Below are positions 37,862-46,851 of a DNA stretch of 64,000 bases, piece after piece. The notes below the pieces were generated by a model. The model was not told the DNA's origin, did not search any database, and was given only the letters and a program-made list of their open reading frames with translations. Made by a program: the position numbers and the translations under genes. Positions within the stretch are counted from its first letter, which is position 1; each line of letters begins with the position of its first letter. Source of the stretch: Robertmurraya sp. FSL R5-0851 (lineage in GTDB: Bacteria > Bacillota > Bacilli > Bacillales > Cytobacillaceae); NCBI RefSeq assembly GCF_038002965.1, contig NZ_JBBOOE010000001.1, positions 260,501-324,500 on the forward strand. Reading direction: 5' to 3'.

Positions 37862-39487
37862 ATGTCAAACCGCATAACAAAGAAACCCGTTTTAATGATG
37901 TCTGTGATCATTCTTATTCTATCAATAGCATTACTTGGTTGTTCAAATGATTCAGTAGAAAATGAGAGTACTGCAGGTGAAAGTGAAAATGTGATTACTT
38001 TCGCTTGGCCAAGAGATATAGGTGAACTGAATCCACATATGTACAATCCATCACAATTATTTTCTACATCGATGGTATATGAGCCTTTAGTAAGTTATGG
38101 TGATGGCGGAGAGCTAAAGCCACATTTAGCAGAGACTTGGGATATCTCTGCGGATGGGAAAGAATATTTGTTCCATTTACGTAAAGATGTCAAATTTTCG
38201 GATGGCACGAGTTTCAATGCAGAGATTGTGAAAAAGAACTTTGATGCTATACTTAATAATGTCGATTTACACAGTTGGTTAGGATTTATTTCAAAGATTG
38301 CTCAAACAGAGGTTGTTGACGAGTATACGTTTAAATTAACATTAACAGAACCCTATTACCCTACTATTCAGGAGTTAGCTGTTGTACGCCCTGTACGTTT
38401 CCTTGGAGAAGCGGGTTTCCCTGAGGATGGTGATACTTCTAAAGGTGTAGAAAAGCCAGTTGGGACAGGTCCGTGGGTATTGGAAGAATATAAAGTCGAT
38501 GAATACGCTATTTTTACACGTAACGAAAATTATTGGGGAGAAGTCCCGAGTGTTGAGCAAATTAAGGTTAAAGTTGTCCCAGATGCAGAAACACGCGTAC
38601 TTGCCTTTGAAAAAGGGGATTTAGACCTTCTTTATGGTGAGGGGGTTATTAGTATAGATTCTTTTAATCAGTTAGAATCGACTGGTTCCTATGAAACTAG
38701 CATATCTGAACCAGTTGCTACTAGGCAGCTTGTGATGAATACGAATAAAGATCAACTATCGGATGAACGTGTCCGTCAAGCTTTACACTATGGATTTAAT
38801 AAAGAAGCTTTGGTTGAGGGAGTGACATCTGGCTTAGAAGAGAAGGCAGACTATATCTTACCGACAAACCTCTCTTACACTTCAGAGGTGGCTGCAACCA
38901 AGGTTGATTATGATGTTGAAAAAGCGATGCAATTATTAGATGAAGCCGGCTGGAAGTTGCCAAAAGGAAAAACGGTTCGTGAAAAAGATGGGAAACCACT
39001 AGAAATAGAGTTAATGTATAACTCAGCTGAGTCGATTCAAAAAACAATGGCTGAAACCTTGCAATCAGAATGGGCAGGATTAGGTGTAAAGCTAAATATT
39101 GCCGGAGTTGAGCTTACCACTCAAGTAGAAAGATTTAAAGCGAATGAGTTTGAAATGAACTTCTTTAGTAACTATGGGGCACCATATGACCCACATTCTT
39201 TTGTAAACGTCGTTGCTACAGAAGGATTTGGGTTTAACGAAGCGATCTCAGCTTATCCTAATAAGGAAGAGATACTAAACCAGATTGCTCAAGTAACAAA
39301 AACAACAGATGAAGCAGAACGTCAACAACTATACACAGAGATTTTAGGCTCATTGCAAGAGCAGGGTGCAATTGTACCTATTTCGTATATTAAGAAAATA
39401 GCTATTTATCAAAAAGATGTTTCTGATTTTACATTCCCTGCGAACCGAGATGAACATCCATTTACAGGAATTAGTGTAAAAGAATAA
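37862..39487 (+). CDS. nikA: nickel ABC transporter substrate-binding lipoprotein (NikA-like)
   Basis: This family-5 solute-binding lipoprotein has about 541 aa (lipobox SIALLGCSND). It follows E. coli NikA closely along its length: TFAWPRDIGELNPHMYNPSQ, SMVYEPLV, GTGPWVLEEYKVDEYAIFTR, DLDLLYGEG, WGAPYDPHSFVN-type sequence and ISYIKKIAIY. The likely substrate is Ni, perhaps with a chelator, though metallophore binding as in CntA is possible. ATG 37862 follows AGGAGGAGC. It is the first gene of nikABCDE under a Fur box. Confidence 0.85.
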   Translation: MSNRITKKPVLMMSVIILILSIALLGCSNDSVENESTAGESENVITFAWPRDIGELNPHMYNPSQLFSTSMVYEPLVSYGDGGELKPHLAETWDISADGKEYLFHLRKDVKFSDGTSFNAEIVKKNFDAILNNVDLHSWLGFISKIAQTEVVDEYTFKLTLTEPYYPTIQELAVVRPVRFLGEAGFPEDGDTSKGVEKPVGTGPWVLEEYKVDEYAIFTRNENYWGEVPSVEQIKVKVVPDAETRVLAFEKGDLDLLYGEGVISIDSFNQLESTGSYETSISEPVATRQLVMNTNKDQLSDERVRQALHYGFNKEALVEGVTSGLEEKADYILPTNLSYTSEVAATKVDYDVEKAMQLLDEAGWKLPKGKTVREKDGKPLEIELMYNSAESIQKTMAETLQSEWAGLGVKLNIAGVELTTQVERFKANEFEMNFFSNYGAPYDPHSFVNVVATEGFGFNEAISAYPNKEEILNQIAQVTKTTDEAERQQLYTEILGSLQEQGAIVPISYIKKIAIYQKDVSDFTFPANRDEHPFTGISVKE

Positions 39488-39506
39488 ACAACAGGAGGAG
39501 GTTTTT

Positions 39507-40451
39507 ATGGGGACTTATGTCTTGAAACGAATCATCACCATTGTTCCAATTTTTCTTATAGCCACTTTAGTCACATTTGGAATGATCAATCTATCACCAG
39601 TAGATCCTGCAGAGGCTTACTTTGCTACAGCACATATCCAGGCAACTGACGAAATGTTGGAACAAAAAAGACATGAGTTCGGATTAGATCAACCTCTTCT
39701 TATTCAATATGTGAATACCATCATTAAGATATGCCAATTTGATTTTGGCATATCTTATGTTACGAATAAGCCTGTTTGGGAAGAGATTTCCTCTCGATTG
39801 CCAGCAACGATTCAATTAACGATAGGGAGTCTTTTGATCGCTATTTTAGTAAGTGTACCTTTAGGTTTTTTAGCAGGTATAAAGAAAAACAGTGGAATGG
39901 ACCATTTTAGTCGATTCCTCTCTTTTATTGGAGCATCCATTCCATCATTTTGGCTGGGATATTTATTTATTTTCTTCTTTTCTGTTAAATTAGACCTTTT
40001 TCCGGTAGAAGGTACCGGTACTTGGAAACATTTGATTTTACCTTCAGTCACCTTGGCATTCCCTTTAATTGCTTTATATACCAGACTATTACGTGCAAGT
40101 GTTCTAGAAAATTTACAAGAGTCTTATGTGCTTTTTGCTAGAACGAGAGGGTTTCATGAAAAAATGATCATGGGAAAGCACGTATTACGAATGGCTATCT
40201 CTCCAATGATTACGGGACTGGGAATGAATATAGGAAACTTATTGACTGGGGCGATCATTGTAGAGGCCGTCTTTTCATGGCCAGGCTTTGGACGGTATTT
40301 TATTGATGCCATTTTTAACCGTGATGTTCCTGTTATTCAAGCCTATGTATTATTGGCAGCGGGTGTCTTCCTTATAAGCAACTTAATTGTCGACCTGGTC
40401 CAAATGTATATTGACCCACGTATTTCTAGAAAAGGAAGGCAATATCAATGA
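39507..40451 (+). CDS. nikB: nickel/peptide-type ABC permease NikB
   Basis: This is a 314-aa DppB/NikB-class permease with about six membrane helices. It shows the N-terminal RIITIVPIFLIATLVTFGMI helix, the external loop DPAEAYFATAHIQATDEMLE, and the coupling loop LRASVLENLQESYVLFARTRG. AGGAGGAGG precedes the ATG. It overlaps nikC by four bases (ATGA). Confidence 0.87.
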   Translation: MGTYVLKRIITIVPIFLIATLVTFGMINLSPVDPAEAYFATAHIQATDEMLEQKRHEFGLDQPLLIQYVNTIIKICQFDFGISYVTNKPVWEEISSRLPATIQLTIGSLLIAILVSVPLGFLAGIKKNSGMDHFSRFLSFIGASIPSFWLGYLFIFFFSVKLDLFPVEGTGTWKHLILPSVTLAFPLIALYTRLLRASVLENLQESYVLFARTRGFHEKMIMGKHVLRMAISPMITGLGMNIGNLLTGAIIVEAVFSWPGFGRYFIDAIFNRDVPVIQAYVLLAAGVFLISNLIVDLVQMYIDPRISRKGRQYQ

Positions 40452-41278
40452 TTGCAAAGCTTCAATATCAATTAAAAAGCCAAAAAGTGATTGTTATTTC
40501 TTCTTTTATATTGTTCGGATTATTTATGATTACGCTCTTTGCTCCTTGGCTTGCACCCAATGACCCTATCGCAGTGAATTTAGCTCACAAACTTCAGCAA
40601 CCTTCATGGGATTACCCATTAGGAACAGACCATTTAGGCCGATGTACATTTTCCCGTATTCTTTATGGTGCTCGCATCTCTCTCGGTTTTGCCATGCTTA
40701 TTTTTATTTCGGCTTTGAGTATCGGATTAATTATTGGGATCATAGCAGGGTATAAAGGTGGTTGGGTGGATCAGTTACTAATGAGATTTGGTGATGGCTT
40801 AATGGCGATTCCAAGCCTATTGCTTGTCATTGGTTTTGTTGGTATATGGGGAGCGGGTCTAAAACAAGTCATTTTAGGATTGATACTCGTACAATGGGTT
40901 TATTACGCTAGGGTCATCCGAGGCATGGTACTAAGCCTGAAAGAACAGAATTATATTACGGCAGCTAAAATCAGCGGGTCCTCTACATGGACCATTATGA
41001 AAAAGCATATTATTCCGAATGTCATTCCTTCTCTAGCGGTAATGGGAACATTAGAAATGGGCTGGGCCATTATGAATCTGTCATCGATGTCCTTTTTAGG
41101 ATTAGGGGTCCAACCTCCTACACCAGAGTGGGGAGCTATGATTCTAGAAGGAAAGTCATATATCAGAACGAATCCAGCTTTGATGCTTTACCCAGGTTTG
41201 ATGATTATGATCGTGGTTGTTACCTTTAACTTATTAGGAGAAGCACTAGCAGAACGATATGGGGTGAAAAGTTGCTAA
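40448..41278 (+). CDS. nikC: nickel/peptide-type ABC permease NikC
   Basis: This is a 276-aa DppC/NikC-class permease. It contains YPLGTDHLGRCTFSRILYGA, RISLGFAMLIF, the coupling loop VIRGMVLSLKEQNYITAAKI and the conserved C-terminal MSFLGLGVQPPTPEWGAMI. It pairs with NikB in the membrane. Confidence 0.88.
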   Translation: MIAKLQYQLKSQKVIVISSFILFGLFMITLFAPWLAPNDPIAVNLAHKLQQPSWDYPLGTDHLGRCTFSRILYGARISLGFAMLIFISALSIGLIIGIIAGYKGGWVDQLLMRFGDGLMAIPSLLLVIGFVGIWGAGLKQVILGLILVQWVYYARVIRGMVLSLKEQNYITAAKISGSSTWTIMKKHIIPNVIPSLAVMGTLEMGWAIMNLSSMSFLGLGVQPPTPEWGAMILEGKSYIRTNPALMLYPGLMIMIVVVTFNLLGEALAERYGVKSC

Positions 41279-41298
41279 TAAAAAAGGACGGTTGAAAA

Positions 41299-42129
41299 AT
41301 GGAATCAAAAGAGCGATTCATTTTACATGTTCGAGATTTACATGTAGAAGTCAGAACAAAAGAAGGTTCTTTCAAACTGGTGGAGGACATTAATTTTGGA
41401 ATCAAAAAAGGAGAGATCCTTGGTTTAGTTGGAGAGAGTGGGAGTGGTAAAACCGTTACAAGTATGTCTATCTTACAGCTTCATGATAGAAAAAACATAC
41501 AAATGACGGGGAGTATAACCCTACACGATCGAGAATTGAATGGCTTGAAAAACAAGGAGATGCGAAAGATCAGAGGGAAGGATATTGCTTTTATTATGCA
41601 AAATCCGATGAATGCTTTTACTCCTGTTTTTACAATTGGTCATCAATTTATAGAAACCATTCAGGCTCACACTCCATTGAATAAAAAGGATGCTAGAGAG
41701 CTTGCGGTTGATGTGATGGAAAGTGTCAATCTGCCAGAACCGGAGAAATTATTAAAACTCTACCCTTTTCAACTAAGTGGAGGTATGCTCCAAAGAGTGA
41801 TGATTGCTATGGCAGCATGTTTAAAACCGTCTGTTATCATTGCAGATGAGCCGACTACAGCCCTTGATCTTCACAGCCAATTATTAGTTCTTCGTCTGTT
41901 AGAAAAAATCCGTTTGGAACATGGAACATCGATCTTACTTATTTCTCATGATCTTGGAGTGATTTCGGAAATGGCTGATCATGTCATCGTGATGAAACAA
42001 GGGAAAATAGTAGAAAAGGCCAATGTGCTAGAGTTATTTGATAACCCACAACATGAATACACTAAGAAGCTATTAAGGACAAGGCCTACCTTATATTCTA
42101 AAAAACAACCTTATACTTATACGTTGTGA
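41299..42129 (+). CDS. nikD: nickel ABC transporter ATP-binding protein NikD
   Basis: This 276-aa ATPase has Walker A GESGSGKT, Q-loop IAFIMQNPMNAFTPVF, signature LSGGMLQRVMIAMA, Walker B IIADEPTTALD and switch LLISHDLGV. The GGMLQR signature variant is typical of NikD. GGACGG precedes the ATG at normal spacing. Confidence 0.88.
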   Translation: MESKERFILHVRDLHVEVRTKEGSFKLVEDINFGIKKGEILGLVGESGSGKTVTSMSILQLHDRKNIQMTGSITLHDRELNGLKNKEMRKIRGKDIAFIMQNPMNAFTPVFTIGHQFIETIQAHTPLNKKDARELAVDVMESVNLPEPEKLLKLYPFQLSGGMLQRVMIAMAACLKPSVIIADEPTTALDLHSQLLVLRLLEKIRLEHGTSILLISHDLGVISEMADHVIVMKQGKIVEKANVLELFDNPQHEYTKKLLRTRPTLYSKKQPYTYTL

Positions 42130-42160
42130 ATACTGTCTGAAATTCCAGGAGGTGAAACCA

Positions 42161-42979
42161 ATGAGCTTATTACAGGTTAAGCAAGTGAATCTAAGCTTTC
42201 ATTCGAAAAGATTTTTTAAAGGCAAGGATCAACCAAAAGTTCTAAAGGATATTTCCTTTGATATTCAGGAAGGAACCTGCTTAGGATTAATAGGTACTAG
42301 TGGCGCTGGTAAAAGCACGTTAGGAAGAGTCATTCTTGGAATTCAACGTCCAGATCAAGGTCAGGTTTTATTTCAAGGACATGATATTTACAAGGCTGAT
42401 AAACACACTAGACAAAAAATCCGTCGAGATCTCCAAGTAGTTTTTCAAGATTCCTATTCATCGGTTAATCCTCGGATGACAGCTGAAGCGATAATCAGTG
42501 AGCCATTAGAGAACTATGAAAAACTAACCATAGAGGAACAAAGAAGAAATGTGATTGAACTATTGGAAAGAGTAGGCTTAAGTGAAAGGGATTTAAAAAA
42601 ATACCCGCACCAATTTAGTGGTGGACAATTGCAAAGGATAAATATTGCTCGAGCCATCGCTTTGAAACCGAGGTTGATTGTTCTTGACGAATCCGTAAGC
42701 AGTTTAGACATGGTCACGCAAAGCTTAATCTTACAATTATTAAGCGACTTAAAGGATGACTACGGCTTAGCGTATCTATTTATCACACATGATATTAAAG
42801 CAGCATTTTCCATTTCAGATCAAATAGGCATGCTTGAAAAAGGGGAATTACTAGAACTCTACGATTCAAAAGACGAATTCTTTGCCTCCAAGCACCCTGT
42901 AGTGAAACGGTTAAGGGATTCTGTTCTTTCTGAACATCCGCGCTTTCGTACGATTAGGACTTGGGAGAATAGGGTGTAA
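42161..42979 (+). CDS. nikE: nickel ABC transporter ATP-binding protein NikE
   Basis: This ATPase of about 272 aa has Walker A GTSGAGKST, Q-loop QVVFQDSYSSVNPRMT, signature FSGGQLQRINIARAI and Walker B LIVLDESVSSLD. Ser in place of Pro after the Walker B Glu is usual in NikE. ATG 42161 lies 6 nt after AGGAGGTGA; the GTG at 42152 is rejected. It is the last gene of the operon, followed by repeat copy 2 and no clear terminator. Confidence 0.88.
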   Translation: MSLLQVKQVNLSFHSKRFFKGKDQPKVLKDISFDIQEGTCLGLIGTSGAGKSTLGRVILGIQRPDQGQVLFQGHDIYKADKHTRQKIRRDLQVVFQDSYSSVNPRMTAEAIISEPLENYEKLTIEEQRRNVIELLERVGLSERDLKKYPHQFSGGQLQRINIARAIALKPRLIVLDESVSSLDMVTQSLILQLLSDLKDDYGLAYLFITHDIKAAFSISDQIGMLEKGELLELYDSKDEFFASKHPVVKRLRDSVLSEHPRFRTIRTWENRV

Positions 42980-43052
42980 AGATTCCCCTCTATTAAGTTA
43001 CTGAAAATCTTCAGAAAAAAAGTATTGCCATTACAAAATTCCTAAATAAGAT

Positions 43053-43316
43053 GTCTTATTCTAAATCGAGTAGCCAGCAGTATAATAAGCGGAGTTTTTC
43101 CGGTTAGATGCAGAATGGAGCCCGTTTCGGGGTAAATAAGGGGAGATTTTCCACTTATGGATAACAAAACCTCCCCATTTTAATGTTTTTCAAGTAAATA
43201 GGCGGAATTTCTCCGTCTAATTATGCTATTTTTTATCCTAGTTACCAATTAAGCGAAATATCTCCGTCTATTTATCAGCTCGGGTTCATAACCTGATTCC
43301 CAACCGAAAAGTATCG
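43053..43316 (-). repeat. dispersed intergenic repeat, copy 2 (inverted)
   Basis: The reverse complement aligns with copies 1 and 3. It has GACGGAGATATTTCGCTTAA, TTAGACGGAGAAATTCCGCC, AAGTGGAAAATCTCCCCTTA, CCCCGAAACGGGCTCCATTC and CCGGAAAAACTCCGCTTATT in the same order. It lies between the convergent nikE and DUF4317 genes. No ORF is supported in it. Confidence 0.8.
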
Positions 43317-43360
43317 TTTTATATTTATACACCAGTATCTAGCTAAGATTCACGAATTTA

Positions 43361-44542
43361 TTACTCGTTTGAGCTCCCACCAAAAGCCTCTGGAATCATC
43401 GTAAATCCTTCAATCACCGTATCTTCTTCTACTTCAATCATCAGGTATCGTTTCCCAGCAAGATGGACTTGTTTGACGTACCGTAAATCTTGTGGGCTAA
43501 TGGAAATATTAGCGATTTTTGTGCTGATTTTAATGGATTTCGAACTGAACTTCGGTAAGATGTTACTTGCTTTGATCTCATATTTGTCATCATCTATGAT
43601 TTTTTGGAACGCTGCTTCTACTTTTTCCGTGTTTATATCTTCAATACCACTCATCGTTAACACACGTTCCACGTCTTTGGTATCTAATTTTGGTTGCTCT
43701 TCCTCTTCGTTTTCGACGATCATTCGATTAATCTCTTCATACACATTCGCAAGTGTGGAGGTATTTAGCTGATCTCCTGTAACATCTTTAATAATCTCTT
43801 CAAAAACGATTTTATCATCTTGTGCCGTCATGATTTCTTCACCATTTAACACGTCCTCGATGAATGAATAATCAGGTTCATGCACTTTTCCTGCTGAATA
43901 AAGAATATGGTTCACATCTGCTGAATTATCAGTGAAGGCAGGGAATAGAAAGCCAGCGATGGGGGCGTTCAAGTTAATAATGGGATCCACAACAAAATGG
44001 TATTTGAACTCTCTTTCTACATAATCAAAGAGCAGCTCTTTTTTCGGCTCCTGGGTATTATTTATGCTACAAAGAATAAAGGGATGAGAGTAAACCCTAT
44101 CTCGTTCGCTTTCCTCAGCTTCTTCATTTCGGCGTTTTGTAGGTTTTAAATATTCTGCACGTATAAATGTAACGACAATATCCATTTCGTATTGTCTGTT
44201 CAAGAGCATTTTGCCTACGATTTTCAGCATTTGCTCTTTCCAGTCTTCCACATCATTGCTTAGTAACCCCTGATGCAAAATGAGCTGGCTACTATTTTCA
44301 GCATTCCGTTGAAATTTTAATTCGAAAAGTTTCTCATCCATTTGACCAGCAAGTAACTTCTTAAAATTACCCATAAATAATTCTTGTTGATCTTGGTCAA
44401 GCATGGCAAAAGGTTGACTTTCGTGATGATAAATATCACTTGAGTCTTTCATAATATAGACATTGTAAATATCGCTGATTTTAAGTAAATCATTATTTAT
44501 TTTGAATTGTTTTCGGATGTTTGCTACGTCTTTTTTGTTCAT
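43361..44542 (-). CDS. DUF4317 domain protein
   Basis: This 393-aa soluble protein starts MNKKDVANIRKQFKINNDLL and contains IYNVYIMKDSSDIYHHESQP, features I recall from the DUF4317 family of Firmicutes. It also has FDYVEREFKYHFVVDPIINL-like sequence and an acidic helical middle region. The function is unknown. It is a single gene between repeat copy 2 and the DUF454 gene, with its own 5' region of about 145 nt. Confidence 0.75.
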   Translation of the reverse strand: MNKKDVANIRKQFKINNDLLKISDIYNVYIMKDSSDIYHHESQPFAMLDQDQQELFMGNFKKLLAGQMDEKLFELKFQRNAENSSQLILHQGLLSNDVEDWKEQMLKIVGKMLLNRQYEMDIVVTFIRAEYLKPTKRRNEEAEESERDRVYSHPFILCSINNTQEPKKELLFDYVEREFKYHFVVDPIINLNAPIAGFLFPAFTDNSADVNHILYSAGKVHEPDYSFIEDVLNGEEIMTAQDDKIVFEEIIKDVTGDQLNTSTLANVYEEINRMIVENEEEEQPKLDTKDVERVLTMSGIEDINTEKVEAAFQKIIDDDKYEIKASNILPKFSSKSIKISTKIANISISPQDLRYVKQVHLAGKRYLMIEVEEDTVIEGFTMIPEAFGGSSNE

Positions 44543-44673
44543 TACTTATTCCACTCCTAAGCTACGCTAATTGCATTTCAACGTGATATATAAGTATTCA
44601 TCCTCTTTTGGACATTCACTTATTTTAACATAATTTGTGATGTGGAAGGCTGTTTAATCCAAGTTATATCATA

Positions 44674-44702
44674 GAAAAACCACTTCCTCTAGGAAGTGGT
44701 TT
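44674..44702 (-). terminator. terminator at the end of the DUF454 gene
   Basis: On the minus strand, CCACTTCC and GGAAGTGG form a perfect stem and are followed by TTTTTC. The stop codon of the DUF454 gene lies in the hairpin loop. Confidence 0.85.
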
Positions 44703-45087
44703 CATGCTTGTCAATCGTTTTGATTTTCTTGATAAAATAGTAATGCTTGTAGAGGGCTGTTCCCACTAATATGATTTGAACGAAAAGGATGTCCACATAA
44801 AGGATGGAAAATAGGATGAAGGTATCAGCAATCAAGTTGATCCGTATTTTCTCTTTCCGTGTGAGTCCTTTTTTCTGGAGAAACCGGACCACATATTTTT
44901 CATAAAGAACGGTATTCTTGAACCAATTTTCAATCCTTTTAGAACTTTTAGCAAAGCAATAAGAGGCAAATAACAAAAATGGAAGGCCTGGCAGTACCGG
45001 GAGGATAATCCCTGAAATCCCAATTCCTAAGGAGATAAATCCAATAAGGAAAAATAGAATGCTTTTTATATTTTTAATGGTAATCAC
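44689..45087 (-). CDS. DUF454 (YbaN-like) inner membrane protein
   Basis: This is a 132-aa protein with three or four hydrophobic helices. The sequence LGIGISGIILPVLPGLPFLL with ASYCFAKSS and WF(K)NTVLYEKYV matches the DUF454/YbaN family, whose function is not established. It is a separate gene upstream of DUF4317 and downstream of the hemerythrin-PAS gene on the same strand, with a 5' gap of 87 nt. Confidence 0.82.
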   Translation of the reverse strand: MITIKNIKSILFFLIGFISLGIGISGIILPVLPGLPFLLFASYCFAKSSKRIENWFKNTVLYEKYVVRFLQKKGLTRKEKIRINLIADTFILFSILYVDILFVQIILVGTALYKHYYFIKKIKTIDKHETTS

Positions 45088-45174
45088 CTTACTTTACCGA
45101 GAGATATACTATAAGCTATAACACAAATAGTGGTATATCTCCAGACATCTATCTCCTTTTTTCAGAAAAAGTAT

Positions 45175-46407
45175 TTAGCCTAATATGCGTTTTTCCCCGT
45201 CAATTTCTTTAATCGGGGCGATATTTTGGGTGAACTCCAGTGTCCCCATATACGTTCCCTTCTCATCCCTGACAGCAAAGTATCGGATATAAACATATTT
45301 ATCTTTGATTTTAATCCAAAAGTCTTCGCTATCTTTTTTCCCTGATTTAAAGTCCTGTAAAATTTCTTCCACCATATGAACACTTTTCGGAGGATGGCAA
45401 TTTTGAACGGTTCTTCCAATGACTGCTTTCGTTCTTACGAAAATACGCTCTTTCCCATGAGAGAAGTATCGTACCACATCGTCCTGATCGATAAAGGTGA
45501 TATCGACAGGTAAATGATTTAACATGAGTTCGAGTTGCTCGATCGATAAAAAACCTGTTTCCATTCGAATGAAGCCTTCTGACATAGCTGAACTTGCAAG
45601 TGCCTTTCTTTCTGGTTTCCACTCGACAGTAGGACTTGTTAAACAATAGCCAATCTCATCACTTTCGTGTGCGATCTTAACCCATTCATCCTCGGTTAGA
45701 TGCTGAAGTGCCATAGGGAATAGGATATTTTCTTCTTTAAAGATCATCTCAGAAACCTCGCGGATCACGAATTCAATGCTATTTACGGCTGTTTGATGAT
45801 CATGATTGGTATAGTTGGTTAAGACTTGTTTAGCCGTTTTTATCGATTCTCGAATTCGATCATCCACTCCCCACATTACTTTGGTAGGACCAAAAATACC
45901 GTATTTCTCTAAGAAAGGAAATAACAAATTCTCCTTACGACTGTAATGCTTATCAAGGTCGATTAACAAATTTAAGTCTTCTATTAACTTAAATACGTTA
46001 TCACTACTATCCTCTACTTTGAAACGGTCAAAATGTAGTTGGATTTTGAAGTTTACAAGCATATCAATTTCTTTATTTTCTAGCTTAAAGGTATGAACAG
46101 GGTGTCCAGGTTGATCTTCTGGTTTTTGGCTGCGGTGGATTTCTTCAATCGATCCTTTAAAAATGGCTGTATGAACCGAACATAGGCGTTGAACTTCTTC
46201 CACTGGTATGCCTTCCTCTTCCATAAGAGCTTGCTCAAGCTGTGAGATCTCCTCGATCGATATCGTTCCGACCGCTTTCTCGAACTCATCTCTAACTTCC
46301 TCCACACTTCGTCCCATGTGTAAATCTTTGATAATTGCTTTTAATAGTTCTTGTCGTTGTGTTTTATTTAATGTCTGTTGTTCACGATTATTAATTAACT
46401 CACTCAT
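45175..46407 (-). CDS. DUF438-hemerythrin-PAS protein
   Basis: This is a 410-aa cytoplasmic protein. The N-terminal DUF438 domain (about 10-75) is followed by a hemerythrin-like four-helix bundle (about 85-240). Candidate iron ligands lie in DKHYSRKENLLFPFLE and FKEENILFPMALQHL. A C-terminal PAS domain (about 290-405) contains VDITFIDQDDVVRYFSHGKE and ends near YMGTLEFTQNI. Such proteins are thought to sense or bind O2 or NO. It forms a pair with a DUF1858 gene 13 nt upstream, behind an FNR-like site. Confidence 0.88.
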   Translation of the reverse strand: MSELINNREQQTLNKTQRQELLKAIIKDLHMGRSVEEVRDEFEKAVGTISIEEISQLEQALMEEEGIPVEEVQRLCSVHTAIFKGSIEEIHRSQKPEDQPGHPVHTFKLENKEIDMLVNFKIQLHFDRFKVEDSSDNVFKLIEDLNLLIDLDKHYSRKENLLFPFLEKYGIFGPTKVMWGVDDRIRESIKTAKQVLTNYTNHDHQTAVNSIEFVIREVSEMIFKEENILFPMALQHLTEDEWVKIAHESDEIGYCLTSPTVEWKPERKALASSAMSEGFIRMETGFLSIEQLELMLNHLPVDITFIDQDDVVRYFSHGKERIFVRTKAVIGRTVQNCHPPKSVHMVEEILQDFKSGKKDSEDFWIKIKDKYVYIRYFAVRDEKGTYMGTLEFTQNIAPIKEIDGEKRILG

Positions 46408-46420
46408 TGGTAGCCCTCCA

Positions 46421-46648
46421 TTACTCTTTTATCTCAAAACCATGACTTTGAAATGTTGCGATTACGGTGTCTAAAGGAATGTCTTTCACTCGGCAGCCTT
46501 TAGGTATGGTCATGACACGACCGACGGTTTGAAGCATAGTAGGTTTGGATATGTTTTCAAAACCTAGACTCTGCATGATGGATACTACTTCCGGATATTG
46601 AGTGCATATTTCATAAAGGGTTTGATTTAAATGAATGGTTTTTGACAT
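46421..46648 (-). CDS. DUF1858 domain protein
   Basis: This is a 75-aa protein with LNQTLYEICTQYPEVVSIMQ and SLGFENISKPTMLQTVGRVM, the DUF1858 pattern usually found beside DUF438-hemerythrin or ScdA/RIC-type repair proteins. The start at 46648 is preferred over 46657 and 46654 because GGGGTGAT then serves as ribosome binding site. It is the first gene of a two-gene unit with the hemerythrin-PAS gene. Confidence 0.82.
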   Translation of the reverse strand: MSKTIHLNQTLYEICTQYPEVVSIMQSLGFENISKPTMLQTVGRVMTIPKGCRVKDIPLDTVIATFQSHGFEIKE

Positions 46649-46711
46649 GTTCATCACCCCAGTAAGTTAGTGCCTTATGTGGTTAATGTATCATATCTGT
46701 CTTGAAACAAA

Positions 46712-46727
46712 TGTGATGTGCATCACG
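46712..46727. promoter_or_regulatory. FNR/CRP-type palindrome between divergent genes
   Basis: TGTGATGTGCATCACG contains the perfect palindrome GTGATGTGCATCAC and fits TGTGA-N6-TCACA with one mismatch. It lies 64 nt before the DUF1858 start and 125 nt before the chemoreceptor start. Oxygen-responsive control by Fnr fits the hemerythrin gene. Confidence 0.6.
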
Positions 46728-46851
46728 AATGAAAATCTTTCTCATTTATAATGAATAATTAGTACTAGGTATATGTTAGTAATCTATCTATTATTTCTAT
46801 TAAATTTAGATATAATGAATATATTACCAGGACTTTATAAGGGGGATTTTT

